From Aporrectodea caliginosa (lineage: Eukaryota; Annelida; Clitellata; Crassiclitellata; Lumbricidae): a DNA stretch of 64,000 nt. The first letter of the stretch is position 1, and each line of letters opens with the position of its first letter. The notes under the pieces are model-generated. The model saw nothing but the letters and a program-made list of their open reading frames with translations, was not told the DNA's origin and made no database searches. The stretch is from the NCBI GenBank assembly GCA_020284085.1, contig JACEVL010000059.1:1301501-1365500 (forward strand). Direction: 5' to 3'. Made by a program: the position numbers and the translations under genes. This document shows positions 1-10,266 of this stretch, piece by piece.

Positions 1-328
1 TCTAATAGGTAGCCTAACTTGTATAGTGTTAGCCGAGTTTCTTATTTTCCAATCGATGACAATAACGTGCAAAACATAGACAAATGTTTCAATATTCTAA
101 ACAGGGAAACAAACATACAAATTATAGAGGATCATAAATTCTCGTCAGTTAAATGCCGCGTATTGCTTTAACAAGACAATGATTTGGACAACATTGGTGA
201 CGTTAACTAGTATAGGTCTAGTCCTAATATAATCTACGACGAATCAACCTATAGTTTTCCTTCACACTTTGTAACAGCTACTTCCACGACAGAAAGTAGA
301 CATGTGGTTGCCAGCGATGTTCCTTGAC

Positions 329-723
329 TCAAGCCTGACTCATCATTGGCACGGCCGTTGAGTTTCCAATGACACTGATGGTGTTCGTAACATTTTCATC
401 GACCTTTTTGCGTCGTCTGTTGCACAGCTTCTGACGTAGATACTTTTTCACTGGATCCAACTTGGCAGCGTAGATGAACGGATTGAGACAGACGTTCAAG
501 AAGGCCAGAACCATCGTAACGTAGCGAATTTCTGGAGTGAAAATCTTTATAATGCGCAGATTATAGAGAAAGAAATAGATGCGATTTGGAAACCAACAAA
601 GAACGAAACAAACCGAGATTATGAGGAATGTTTTGATGACGTTCATTTGGGTTTTCAGGGCCTTCTGTTCAGCAGCGCTGTTTATCATGTTGTTGACTAC
701 AGTTGAAAACAAAAAATCTTTAA
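329..723 (-). CDS. GPCR copy 1, exon 2 (TM6, TM7, C-tail)
   Basis: Two acceptors fit the phase and keep the frame open: GTGCAG ending at 724, the position used by copy 2, and AACTGTAG ending at 697. They differ by 27 bases, nine residues in intracellular loop 3. The exon contains CWFPNRIY and LNPFIYAAKLDP, then a basic RRRKK tail ending in MMSQA and a stop. Confidence 0.8.
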
Positions 724-3700
724 CTGCACGTAGAAAATGAAAGTCATTATGTGCACGTAGTAAAACAATAATTCTTCTATTCAGCTGTGAATTCTTCTTC
801 TCTATGGCGCGCGATCAAAGTTAGTGATAAGGAACAAAAGTGAAGGTCATGTGTAACTAAAGGATTCTGGTGATTAAGTAGGAGGGCATTCATAATAACC
901 TTACGGGCTATTTGAGAACAGAATTGAGTTATTCTAAAATTACATTGAATAACTTTAGGTAGCCTACTTAACCTTCGCAGGACGAAGACATTTTACGATA
1001 CACGGAGGACGAAGAGGGGTAATTTTTTACCCCAAAGCAATTTTTAATATCTCAGCCCATAGGTAAGGTACAATAAAAAATGAAGTATCAATTCTAATAG
1101 TTCTAAGGTCAAGGAATCGATCTATCCTAGTGAGAATAGTCTTTCAATACCACTTTCCAAGATGGCCGCCAAGATGGCCGCAAAAACACAGAAATATGCA
1201 TATTTCCGCTCATCGGTAAGCTACAATGATAAATGAACCCTCCACTTTCATAGTTCCGAGGTCAAGGCATCCATTTATCGTAGTTAGAATAGTCTGTCAA
1301 TACCACTTTCCAAGATGGCGGCCAAGATGGCCGCCAAAACACACAGAAAATATGCATATTTCCGCTCATAGGTAAGCTACAATGTCAAATGAACCCTCCA
1401 CTTTCATAATTCCGAGGTCAAGGAATCCATTTATCGTAGTGAGAATAGTCTGTCAATACTAATTTCCAAGATGGCGGCCAAGATGGGCCAAAACACAAAA
1501 ATATGCATATTTCAGCTCATATGTATGCTACAATGACAAATTAACCCTTCAATTTCATAGTTCCAAGGTCAAGGAATCCATTTATCGTAGTGAGAATAGT
1601 CTGTCAATACCACTTTCCAAGATGGGTGGCCAAGATGGCCGCCAAACACACAAATATGCATATTTCGGCTCATATGTATGCTACAATGACAAATGAACCC
1701 TCCAATTTCATAGTTCCGAGGTCAAGGAATCCATTTATCGTAGTGAGAATGGTCTGTCAATACTACTTTCCAAGATGGCGGCCAAGATGGCCGCCAAAAA
1801 CAGAAATATGCATATTTCAGCTCATAGGTATGCTACAATAACAAACGAACCCTCCAATTTCATAGTTCCGATGTCCAAGGAATCCATTTATCGTAGTGAG
1901 AATAGTCTGTTAATACCACTTTCCAAGATGGCGGCCAAGATGGCCGTCAAAACACAGAAATATGCATATTTCAGCTCATAGGTAAGCTACAATGACAAAC
2001 GAACCCTCAATTTCATAGTTCCGAGGTCGATGAATCCTTTTATCGTAGTTAGAATAGTCTGTCAATACCACTTTCCAAGATGGCGGCCAAGATGGCCGCC
2101 AAACACAGAAATATGCATATTTCAAAACAGAGGTACATGTATGCTACAATGACAAATGAACCCTCCACTTTCATAGTTTCGGGGTCAATGAATCCATTTA
2201 TCGTAGTGAGAATAGTCTGCCAATACTAATTTACCTCTAAGGGATGGCCGCCATCTTGGAAAGTGGTATTGACAGACTATTCTCACTATGATAAATGGAT
2301 TCCTTGACCTCGGAACTATGAAAGTGGAGGGTTCATTTGTCATTGTAGCATACATATGAGCTGAAATATGAATATTTCTGCGTTTTGGCAGCCATCTTGG
2401 CCGCCATCTTGGAAAGTAGTATTGACAGACTATTCTCACTACGATAAATGGATTCCTTGACCTCGAAACTACGAAATTGGAGAGTTTATTTGTCATTTTA
2501 GCATACCTATGAGCTGAAATATGCATATTTCTGTGTTTTGGCGGCCATCTTGGCCGCCATCTTGGAAATTGCACTCCCAAAATTATTGCAACTATTGAAA
2601 TCGAATTCCGCGGTAAATTCAGTACTTTATTTCTGATTACAGGTTAGTTATGAAAAATATCTGTGAAAAATGCATATTCACCATGAACGAATTATTAACG
2701 ACGTCGAGGACGAAGAGGGGTAAATTTTTACCCCAGGACACTTTGAACTCAAAAATCTTCTTCCCCCAACATGACAGTTTCCTGGCTTTGGTGTCAGAAT
2801 ATGTCAAAGGTATTAACTTGTAAACACATGGAACGTCAAATTATAACTGCCAACGGTTGCTATTTCAATCAGCATTCAAACACCCCTGGGGTAATTACAT
2901 TACCCCTCTTCGTCCTGGGAAGCCTAACTTAATGTAGTTAAAAGGTAAAAGAGCTCGAAGCTCAGTAACTTTTCGTTCCCGACTCCTGTGTCTCAGAGCA
3001 TTAATATTTTGTTGCTCTGCGCTTTTCAATGTTCGAAGTTCTTGGTGTTGATGTTTCTTACTTAGGCTACTCCTCTCGTGTGCCACAGTCTTAAGATTCA
3101 GATTAGGTATCATTTAACTTTGCTCTGAGAGTTCACCGTCTAGAAGTCTAACAACATTTCATCGCGTATCAGATACTCCTTGAAGCGCTTAGAATACACA
3201 TGTCTGAATCCCACGTGTAACGCATTCACAAATGCCTCAAACGAGTTCCTTTCTCCCTGAATGCGGTTATTAAACTTGGAGCGCACCGCATGAGTCCATC
3301 CCATAGAAATGTATAATATATAAATATATCACTAGAGCGAGCATCTACCATCTATGGTGAGGCTGCGACCCTTAAGCTAGGCATAGAGATGTATAATATA
3401 AATCGACGTCATCATCGACGTGAAATGTGTGGACACGTCACCAGTTATGTTAATGAGCGCTGGCTGACGTCATGCAAGCGTCATTTCACAGTACAACTTC
3501 AGCTGTGATAGGCTACACAAAGTAAACATCGATATCTATATTTAGAATGCCTAGCTTCTGGGTCAAGGTCGCTTAGCGATCGTGGCGTCAATTCGACCTG
3601 TAGGAAACATGCGTCATACGGTCTCTAGCGCTTATAATATATCTCATTGATCCATCCCAATAATATATCTCATTGATCCATCCCAATGCGCAGGAGCAAC

Positions 3701-4876
3701 CTATGCACTGTATATTGCACGACGACTGGTGTGATGTATTCATTTTGCGTCTTGAATGAACCAGACGAAGCACATTGTTATGTAATCTGAAGTAGCCTAC
3801 AGTCGGTGTGTGTGTCTGGTCTTCAGGCCAGAAGTTAAGCTCCAAACTGTCGTGCCGGAGATCGTGCACCGGTCTCAGTTTATATACAACGCCCAACTTG
3901 TTTCTAGAATTTCAACATGGCCTTGCAGTTTCATGTATAATTAGAATGCGATTATTTCAGAGCCGAATAAAATATGCGTCGGAGCTATTACGTAACCGAT
4001 GGGTTTTAGCTTAAAAATCATAATCGCAAGAGCTCAATCGCTGGGTCAGTTTAGTTGCTAGTTTTCAACACCACAGAAGTCAAAGTGCTCTCGAAACGCA
4101 ATATTTTTCAAGCATAATTAATACGTAGATACATAATCTTTGATCATTTTTAAAACAGTTGCTTAAATTTAATGCTACAGTAATTTAATAGATCTAATGG
4201 AACAGTGAGTTACCTAGCTGGCAGCTGCTCTACCTTTACATGTAATAGGTTTATATGAATTTCTGAGGTACGTACCTGGGAGAATACGCTTGTGTGTGAC
4301 CTGCAGTATACGCGAATAGCAGAACACGAAGACTACGAACGGCACAATGAAGCTGATCAGAATCCTGTAGATAGCGTATGCGCTGACATTAACAGAGGCC
4401 GGCAGCTTAGCGTAACTCACGCATTGGCCGTTTAAGACATCATTGCTCAAAAACGAAAAAACCGCCGTTATTACTAAGTCAAAGTTTACCCACGTCAGGC
4501 CAATCGCCACAAAGTACATCCATTGACGAAAATGTCTCTTGTGGAACATCGCATGGACAATTTTCACGTATCTTTCCATAGTCATGATAACAAGATTTGC
4601 TGTGGAACAACCCAGGAAATACCATACCATTCCTTCGCTGGTCAGAGTTTTACAGAGAGCCCTGCCTATAGCGATGCTGTAATCGATGTCTATTACTTTA
4701 GCGACGTAACTGATTACGAGTAGTAAACAACAGATAAAATCTAGAATCATCTGATTGAAAACAATGGCCATCTCAAACTTTCGGGCTTTCGATCTCGCAA
4801 GGATTAGAAGCATTAGAAGATTCGCAGTACCGCCAATGATTCCGATCACGATAACTGACCCTTCGAAAGCAAACAT
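329..4876 (-). CDS. Rhodopsin-class (class A) GPCR, tandem copy 1, two exons
   Basis: Seven-transmembrane receptor of unknown ligand, expected at the plasma membrane and coupled to G proteins. Exon 1 (4876-4276) carries TM1-TM5: Asn in TM1 (GGTANLL), Asp in TM2 (MILD), a Cys before TM3, ERY at the end of TM3, Trp in TM4, a Cys in extracellular loop 2 and Pro in TM5. Exon 2 (from 696 or 723 down to 329) carries TM6 with CWFP, TM7 with NPFIY and a basic tail. The intron is phase 1 with donor CAG|GTACGT. The first ATG at 4876 follows an in-frame stop, so the extracellular N-terminus is only about five residues, which is very short. Length is about 322-331 residues, normal for the class. It is closely similar to copy 2. 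I do not recognise a ligand subfamily; echinoderm genomes are known for expanded families of this kind. Confidence 0.85.
1075..2240 (+). repeat. Tandem array of about 150-bp units with AAGATGGCGGC cores
   Basis: About eight direct copies of one unit. Each holds ATCCATTTATCGTAGT, GAGAATAGTCTGTCAATA, TTTCCAAGATGGCGGCC, GATGGCCGCC and ATATGCATATTTC. The copies are close but not identical, with small indels around the GATGGC pair. Open frames across it (for example 1590-1841) translate the repeat and start at GTG, so they are not genes. Confidence 0.9.
2241..2575 (-). repeat. Inverted units of the same array
   Basis: Two and a bit units in reverse orientation (GGCCGCCATCTTGGAAAG, GACAGACTATTCTCAC). 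Together with the array to the left they form a head-to-head palindrome with its centre near 2240, able to fold back on itself. Confidence 0.9.
2576..3215. other. Right part of the intron block
   Basis: AT-rich sequence with GACGAAGAGGGGTAAA at about 2710 and its reverse complement TTACCCCTCTTCGTCC at about 2900. These are probably ends of an older inverted-repeat element. No gene seen. Confidence 0.4.
3303..3690. mobile_element. Insertion of about 0.38 kb in the intron of GPCR copy 1
   Basis: The duplicate intron in copy 2 reads GAGTCCATCCCAATGCGC at about 10964. In copy 1 the two halves are separated by this block, with TCCATCCC repeated at both edges, an exact 8-bp duplication. A 25-bp stretch with AATATATCTCATTGA is itself repeated in tandem at the right end. 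No terminal inverted repeat is convincing. Confidence 0.45.
3691..4275. other. Remaining intron of GPCR copy 1, shared with copy 2
   Basis: The sequence matches 10969-11650 in the second copy (TGCACTGTAYATTGCACGAC and the stretch after it). No further exon is visible. Confidence 0.6.
4276..4876 (-). CDS. GPCR copy 1, exon 1 (TM1-TM5)
   Basis: The exon is 601 bases, 200 codons plus one base. It ends at HKRILP just after TM5, with splice donor GTACGT reading down from 4275. A TTG-initiated longer reading to 4900 exists, but it runs into TAA at once and is not a eukaryotic start. Confidence 0.85.
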
Positions 4877-5319
4877 ATTTTCAGAGTTGCTCGTATTCAA
4901 GACGTAAAATTATTCGAAAAACGATATTGCCAATAATAAATATCTGGTGCAGATTTCACCATACGCTTGTTGATAAAACTAAGCGTGCAAGTAACGGTTA
5001 TGCAGTATGAGTTTTAAATCGTATGATATTGACTGCTGAATAAAGAATGCAGCTATTTCGTTTGGGCAGAAGTTGCTTCTCAGTTCTACGGTCGATCGAT
5101 AAGAGTCGTTTGCAAGGTTTTATTTCAGGAAACAACCTGACACTATACTTGACATATTGGCGTTCTTTTACGGTCTCAGTTTATTAAGTGCGCGTCAACG
5201 TCATTGTGACTTATGTAGCCATTAACAATAATAATAGTAATGATGATAATAATAATCAGAGGCGTCCATCCCATGGGGGAAATGAAGCAGAAATCCATAG
5301 TCTTTTCGGGGGGGAAGAA

Positions 5320-6215
5320 ATTTTTTGTACATTAAACATATCTTTTCATGGACTATTCAAGCGATTGGACTTCGAGGTGATTGTATGCTTGCATATCTTA
5401 CAGCAAGTGTTTCAGAACACTGGTCCCTGTTCAACAATCTTGCATTTAACCTCTGCTGACATGGCAGCTATGGCTCAGCTGATAAGTCAGTGCAGTCAGA
5501 AACTGAAACTGATCAGAGAAGATGAACATTCTTGGCAGTCAATAGTTACTGAAGCACAGCGATTTGCAAGGATCCACGGTCCCACGCTGTTGATGCAAAC
5601 TTTGTGGTTCATCGAGCAAAACGACCTGCCATGCAACATGACGAGAAAAGGAGAGTAGGGCCTAAATGTGATGTTCAGTACCACAGACCACTATCGTATT
5701 GGTGTTTATTATACAATACTGGATACTGTTGCCTGTCAAATACAGGACTTTTCCATGATGACATGCTAGGTATTTTTGAAGAAATGGTCATTTTACGCCA
5801 AGGAAGTTGATAACGGAGGATCACGTACCGACAGACAGTATAACTAACTTGTGTAACTTCTACGACCTACACCCACAGAAAGTGCAAACCGAGATCGGCG
5901 TTTCGACACGCAAATCGCGCCGTACAAGACATTGTACCTCTTAATGACTTGCTTCAAGACTATGGAAAACTGGAACTGATTCACCTAGATGATGCAGGCA
6001 CAGGCAGTTACGATGATGACGAGGAAAAGACACATCTGTCGACAGGACAGTGGATTGAAAGCAGACATATGTTAAACCATTATGTGTGATGTGGCAACTT
6101 TCGGACCACTCTCAACAGCTTGTACAGAATCCTGGTCTCCTTTGCGGTGACCAGCTGCTCAGTTGAGCGAGTGGTGAGTCGCATCAGCGAATTGTGAAAA
6201 ATCGACTGAGATTAA
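5320..6215 (+). pseudogene. Decayed hAT transposase (ZMYM1/ZBED-like)
   Basis: Fragments in at least two frames. Around 5365-5600 the translation LDFEVIVCLHILQQ and the helices after it resemble the middle of hAT transposases of the zinc-finger MYM type. At 5760 DMLGIFEEM fits the segment after it. At 6096-6165 LVSFAVTSCSVERVVSRI is the conserved hAT C-terminal dimerisation motif, followed by stops. Frameshifts and stops rule out function. The open frame at 5188 starts with GTG in repetitive AAT sequence and is not a real start. Confidence 0.7.
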
Positions 6216-6790
6216 TCAATATTCGTTTAATTCAAAAGATCCAGTTGACAAAGACGCAACTGGTTACAAGTAACACTGACTAGTTGCGGAGCCGAGGTAG
6301 AGCTAGTTGTTGGAATAATTTTGTCAATTTAATATGCATCTTTGAATAAGACAAGCGGGATGTAGGCCTAGTTTCGCTTATCCTTGGTGGGGAGGGTGAA
6401 GTTGTGCATTCTAGGGCGTAAGTCACTAAGTCGTATTGGTTTGTCGTGGAGGTGTGAAGATACCCCGGAGGACATGTCGCGGTTCATAACAGATAGCACG
6501 AAACAGGCCAGCGTCTGCGGCCTCAGCCAGGTCAGCAACGGCTGGGGTGGTGGACAAGAAGAAGCCCCTTCGCTTCATCCGGTTTAGCATACGTTCCATT
6601 TTTCTCTGTCATTCTCGCTGGCACGCCCCCACCAAGCGGGAAAGCTGGAAGCATACATAAGGTGTGCCATATTGCCATAATAATTGCCATTGCCACCTGA
6701 TGCAACGCGATAGGAGACAGACCGTGTTCTCTCAATACCCGGAGTGCATAAAGAGAGGAGGAACTTGAAGTCAGGACCTTTTATGGTGGT
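6215..6790 (-). pseudogene. 3' fragment of a jockey-like LINE
   Basis: Read on the minus strand, LREHGLSPIALHQVA and the stretch after it match the end of the same LINE at 60.8-61.6 kb and 30.4-31.3 kb (family motif LRAHGL...EVTKATTIA). The 3' end in forward sense, CAATATTCGTTTAATTCAAA, also matches the other copies. It abuts the hAT remnant. Confidence 0.6.
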
Positions 6791-7084
6791 TGTTTACTTG
6801 TTTGCAACTCTGACATCATTAGCCTGTGAACGAGACGCTATACTCTATCACTACAACTGGACGAAATTGTTGATCGCTTGGCTCTGCACTCTGCTCCTCT
6901 GAAGAAGCACCTGTTGTAATCTTCGTATGCCTATGTCTGTGCACGGCCTTCATATCTTATGATGCTTAATGCTGTTTTATTAGTGAACTAAAAAAAGTTA
7001 AAGAATTCCACAGAAAAATTATGCTTCAGATTTCGATAATCGCTATTTTCTCTTTGTCGACATTCGACCAATCGTTGTCAGTGA

Positions 7085-7225
7085 TGTGGTCTCGAGACCG
7101 TGGTCTTGGTCTCGAGACCGTCTCGAGACTAAAAAAATGCGGTCTTGGTCTCGGTCTCGAATGTCCCGGTCTTGGTCTTGGTCTTGAAAGGTGCGGTATT
7201 GGTCTTGGGCATCTGGTCTCAGTGT
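7085..7225. repeat. GGTCTTGGTCTCGA minisatellite, block 1
   Basis: Degenerate repeats of GGTCTTGGTCTCG and GTCTCGAGACC. The open frame across it is low-complexity. A second block of the same words lies on the other side of the hAT remnant. Confidence 0.8.
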
Positions 7226-7239
7226 AGTATTTGTTTATG

Positions 7240-7662
7240 TTGTTGTCGATATTTGCCGGTTATTGGAAGTGATGGTCATTCAGGGACTTCTGAGTTATTT
7301 TCGAATTCATGCGACGATCCTCCAAGGTCAAAGAGAGAGAGGACATCGTTGTTCACTTCTTATCAGAAGCGGCAAGAACAGGTTGAAGCGCAGTTAATCT
7401 TGACTGCTGGTGCTTTAGTGACTATAGTTACATTGATCCAGTTTCTCGAGGCAAAATCAGTAGTTGGGCCAGCGTTGCAGATTAGGGATTTGGTGAACAG
7501 TTTCCCCTACTGGAAAAGTTTTTCTGTATCTCAGCAACATCTGGGCCTGTTGAGAGAGTGCTCAGCTGCAGTGGAATTTTCATGAGACCTCAAAGGGCAA
7601 GACTTGGGGACAAAATCTTGTGTGATTTAGTACTTATAAAATGTAATAAACATCTGAATTGA
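7240..7662 (+). pseudogene. Decayed hAT transposase, C-terminal part (ZBED4/6-like)
   Basis: At 7515-7660 one frame reads LEKFFCISATSGPVERVLS, then SGIFMRPQRARLGDKIL, then a stop. This is the classic hAT dimerisation region. The stretch to the left (SKRERTSLFTSYQK) is in another frame. It is flanked on both sides by GGTCTTGGTCTCG repeats, which may be subterminal repeats of the same element. This differs from the hAT at 5.3-6.2 kb. Confidence 0.75.
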
Positions 7663-7689
7663 ATGACGGGATTATGTAGCACTTCAATT

Positions 7690-7800
7690 GAGAATGGTCT
7701 TGGACCACGCGGTCATGGACTGTTGTCTTGGAGTTTAGGTCTTGGTCTCGACCTTGGAGCACGCGGTCTTGGTCTCTGCTTGGAGTTCTGGCCTTGTGCA
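7690..7800. repeat. GGTCTTGGTCTCGA minisatellite, block 2
   Basis: The same words as block 1, in the same orientation, on the far side of the hAT remnant. Confidence 0.75.
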
Positions 7801-7899
7801 CAACACTGGTCGCTGTGGGGGGGCAATCTGATAACAAGAGGGGAATGCTTCATAGTCGTAAGGGTGATGGACTACCCTACTGATACTGCTAATAATAAC

Positions 7900-8020
7900 T
7901 GCTAGCTAGCTAGTAGTACTGCTACTACTACTACTACTGCTACTACTACTGCTACTACTACTACTGCTACCGCTGCTACTGCTGCTACTGCTACTATGCT
8001 GCTACTACTACTACTACTTG
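7900..8020. repeat. CTA/CTG trinucleotide microsatellite
   Basis: About 110 bases of (CTACTACTG)-type triplets. No protein use is evident. Confidence 0.95.
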
Positions 8021-9590
8021 CGCAGGATTACGGTGGAGTGAAATATGATGTAACGACTATTTTTTTAGCCATGCAATCATGCATTATAATAGTGCTCAAA
8101 CGTTGCCAGCTTGTTAGTGCACACTGTATAGTCAATGCAACTATTTACAATAATATTTCCTTTAGTCCTCTGACCTCAACCGACAATTATTTAAAAATAG
8201 TTTATTATTGTTTCTTACACAATTTGATTTCATTTCCTCGACTCAGTAACGTTTTGCTATAATTGCATAGTTTTAGATAGATTTTCAAATCTGAATTCAG
8301 TTCTTAACTCCGTGTTGACAAATCTGAAGATATGGTGGGATTGTTTATATGTTATGAAATGTTTCGTGGTTGAATAAATTTACGTTGGGCTCCTCTGAGA
8401 GCATAATATAGCAGAGCATTATGTCTGTGTTGGAAGAAAATAATATTATGTCTATCGTTCAAGTAAATTAATGCGACCACTCTAGGTCTTATGGCGATCG
8501 GATGTGACTGGCTTGCACGGCAGTAAATGGAGGAAAGATAGGTGGAACAATAAGTCTTCTAGAAGAGCACTTTAAATACTGCAGTGGTTCTCAGATCTCC
8601 TGCATGACAATGAGCTGCAACTGCGAAAAGATACTCGAGATGGTGGAAAGAACAGACGGTGAGGGAGAGGACTGGTCACCGCCATCATATGTCGAGGCTA
8701 AGAAAATGAACTCGCTCAGTTCTTACCCATGGCTGCCTATCTGGGTTAGCTTTATGGATTACCGCGTTTTCAAACCTCTGCAATAATCAGACACTTTCGA
8801 TTTCTGAAATGGTTAATCGCTTCTGGTCTTGTAATTCACTTCCCAACTTTGAATAATCTGAATGCTATCCTTTATATCCATGCACTGCATGTTACTTCTG
8901 TATATTTGTTGTCCAATGGAAAATGCACGGACCAAAGAAAGCAAAGGGTTATTGTGATTCAAACGCATGTCTGGTGTTTATTCGCGTGACATACATAAGA
9001 CTTGTTGCATCTTAGTCGATGGTGTCCGCATCCTAGCGAGATAGTCCGCGGGATCCTGTAAGGCGCCAGCCAATCAGCTCCTCCAAATAAACCACTATCA
9101 TAATTATTATGATCGTGTGGCATAATCTTCTTAATTGATATCTGGCTAAGCAGATAGATCGGACTTTGATGTCGCAGAATACTTGAAAGAGATTAACAAT
9201 CTGGGAGTTTCCGTCTTATAAAGAACATTCATGGTAGTATTCCAAATCTCCAACTCCTGTAATGAGAACTGTATTGCTTCTACCTGCAGCAAACTTATCA
9301 GGATTCGCTTAAAGGAAAACGTATCAGCCAACCCACAATAATGAGCTCTTCATGTTGGCTAACATAGAGAACTTATAAGTTCTCCTAGCGTAAACGTTCG
9401 GTAGGCTAATGTAAACAGGATTCGCTTGAAGAACACAAATCTAAATTTATCAACTAAGTTTGCAAATCTGACTAAAAAAGAATTAAATAATTTGTGTGAA
9501 GCTTTGAGGTTTTATGTAACCTACAAGTATAAAATGCACGATTAAACAATCATACAACCAGTTACGTAAAAAGGCAGAAGTTTGATCTTG
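8021..9590. other. Intergenic, nothing recognised
   Basis: AT-rich unique sequence without a credible exon, repeat end or RNA gene that I can support. Confidence 0.5.
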
Positions 9591-9892
9591 CGTAAAATGT
9601 ATAGTTTTAGCCGAGTTTCTTATTTCCCAATCAACGGCAATAACGTGCAAAAAGTAGACAAAATGTTTCAATTCTAAACTGGGAAACAAACATGCAAATT
9701 TTCGAGATCATAAATTCTCGTCAGTTAAATGCTGCATGTTGCATCTACAAGACAATGATTTGGACAACATTGATGACGCTAATTAGTATGATATACAACG
9801 AATCAAACTACAGTAACTGTTTCCTTTAAACAGGGCAACGGCTGCTTCCACGGCAGAAAGTAGACATGCGCTTGTCAGTGATGTTCCTTGAC

Positions 9893-10266
9893 TCAAGCCC
9901 GACTCATCATTTGCACGTCCGTTGAGCTTCCAATGACGTTGATGTCGTTCGTAGCATTTTCATCGCTCTCCTGTTGTCCTCTGCGAAAGAGTTTCTTATG
10001 TAGATACTTTTTCACTGGATCCAATTTGGCAGCGTAGATGAACGGATTGAGACAGACATACAAGAAAGCCAGGAACACCGTAACGTAGCGGATATCTGAA
10101 GTGTAAATCTTTATAACGCGCAGATTATAGAGAAAGAAGTAGATGCGATTTGGAAACCAACAGAGAACGAAACAAACCGAGATGATGAGGAAAGTTTTGA
10201 TAATGTTCATTTGGGTTTTCAAGGTCTTCTGTTGAGCAGCGCTCTTCATCATGTTGTTGAAGTTAA
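9893..10266 (-). CDS. GPCR copy 2, exon 2 (TM6, TM7, C-tail)
   Basis: The acceptor TGCGTGCAG ends at 10267 and the frame continues as VNFNNMMKSAA. The exon ends in MMSRA and a stop. The tail has RRGQQESDE where copy 1 has RRRKKVDE, so the two tails are diverging. Confidence 0.87.

Larger units (their letters stand above)
855..3213. mobile_element. 2.36-kb insertion in the intron of GPCR copy 1
   Basis: Copy 2 reads continuously from GAAGGTAAC to GCATTCAAAAATGCC (about 10343-10370). Copy 1 has the same two edges separated by this block, flanked by TGTGTAAC and CGTGTAAC, a 7 of 8 match that looks like a hAT-size target duplication. Inside are GGACGAAGAGGGGTAA words at about 1007 and 2704 and in reverse at 2900, and the head-to-head repeat array. 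No coding capacity was seen; the long open frames are repeat translations. Confidence 0.5.
1..5220. repeat. Segmental duplication, copy 1
   Basis: Sequence upstream, within and downstream of GPCR copy 1 matches about 9590-12620 in the same order and orientation. Examples are AGCCGAGTTTCTTATTT at 37 and 9611, and the shared upstream stretch with TTTACGGTCTCAGTTTATTA at 5169 and 12569. The duplicated unit is about 3 kb once later insertions are removed. Confidence 0.85.

Noticed and set aside
1590..2580. Open frames with PRWPPK-type peptides on both strands
   Set aside because: They translate the GATGGCGGC repeat array, start at GTG, and change with each unit.
5188..5330. Possible N-terminus of a gene (Asn-rich)
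   Set aside because: A GTG start in upstream sequence of the receptor duplicate and an AAT microsatellite; only the part after about 5330 is hAT-like.
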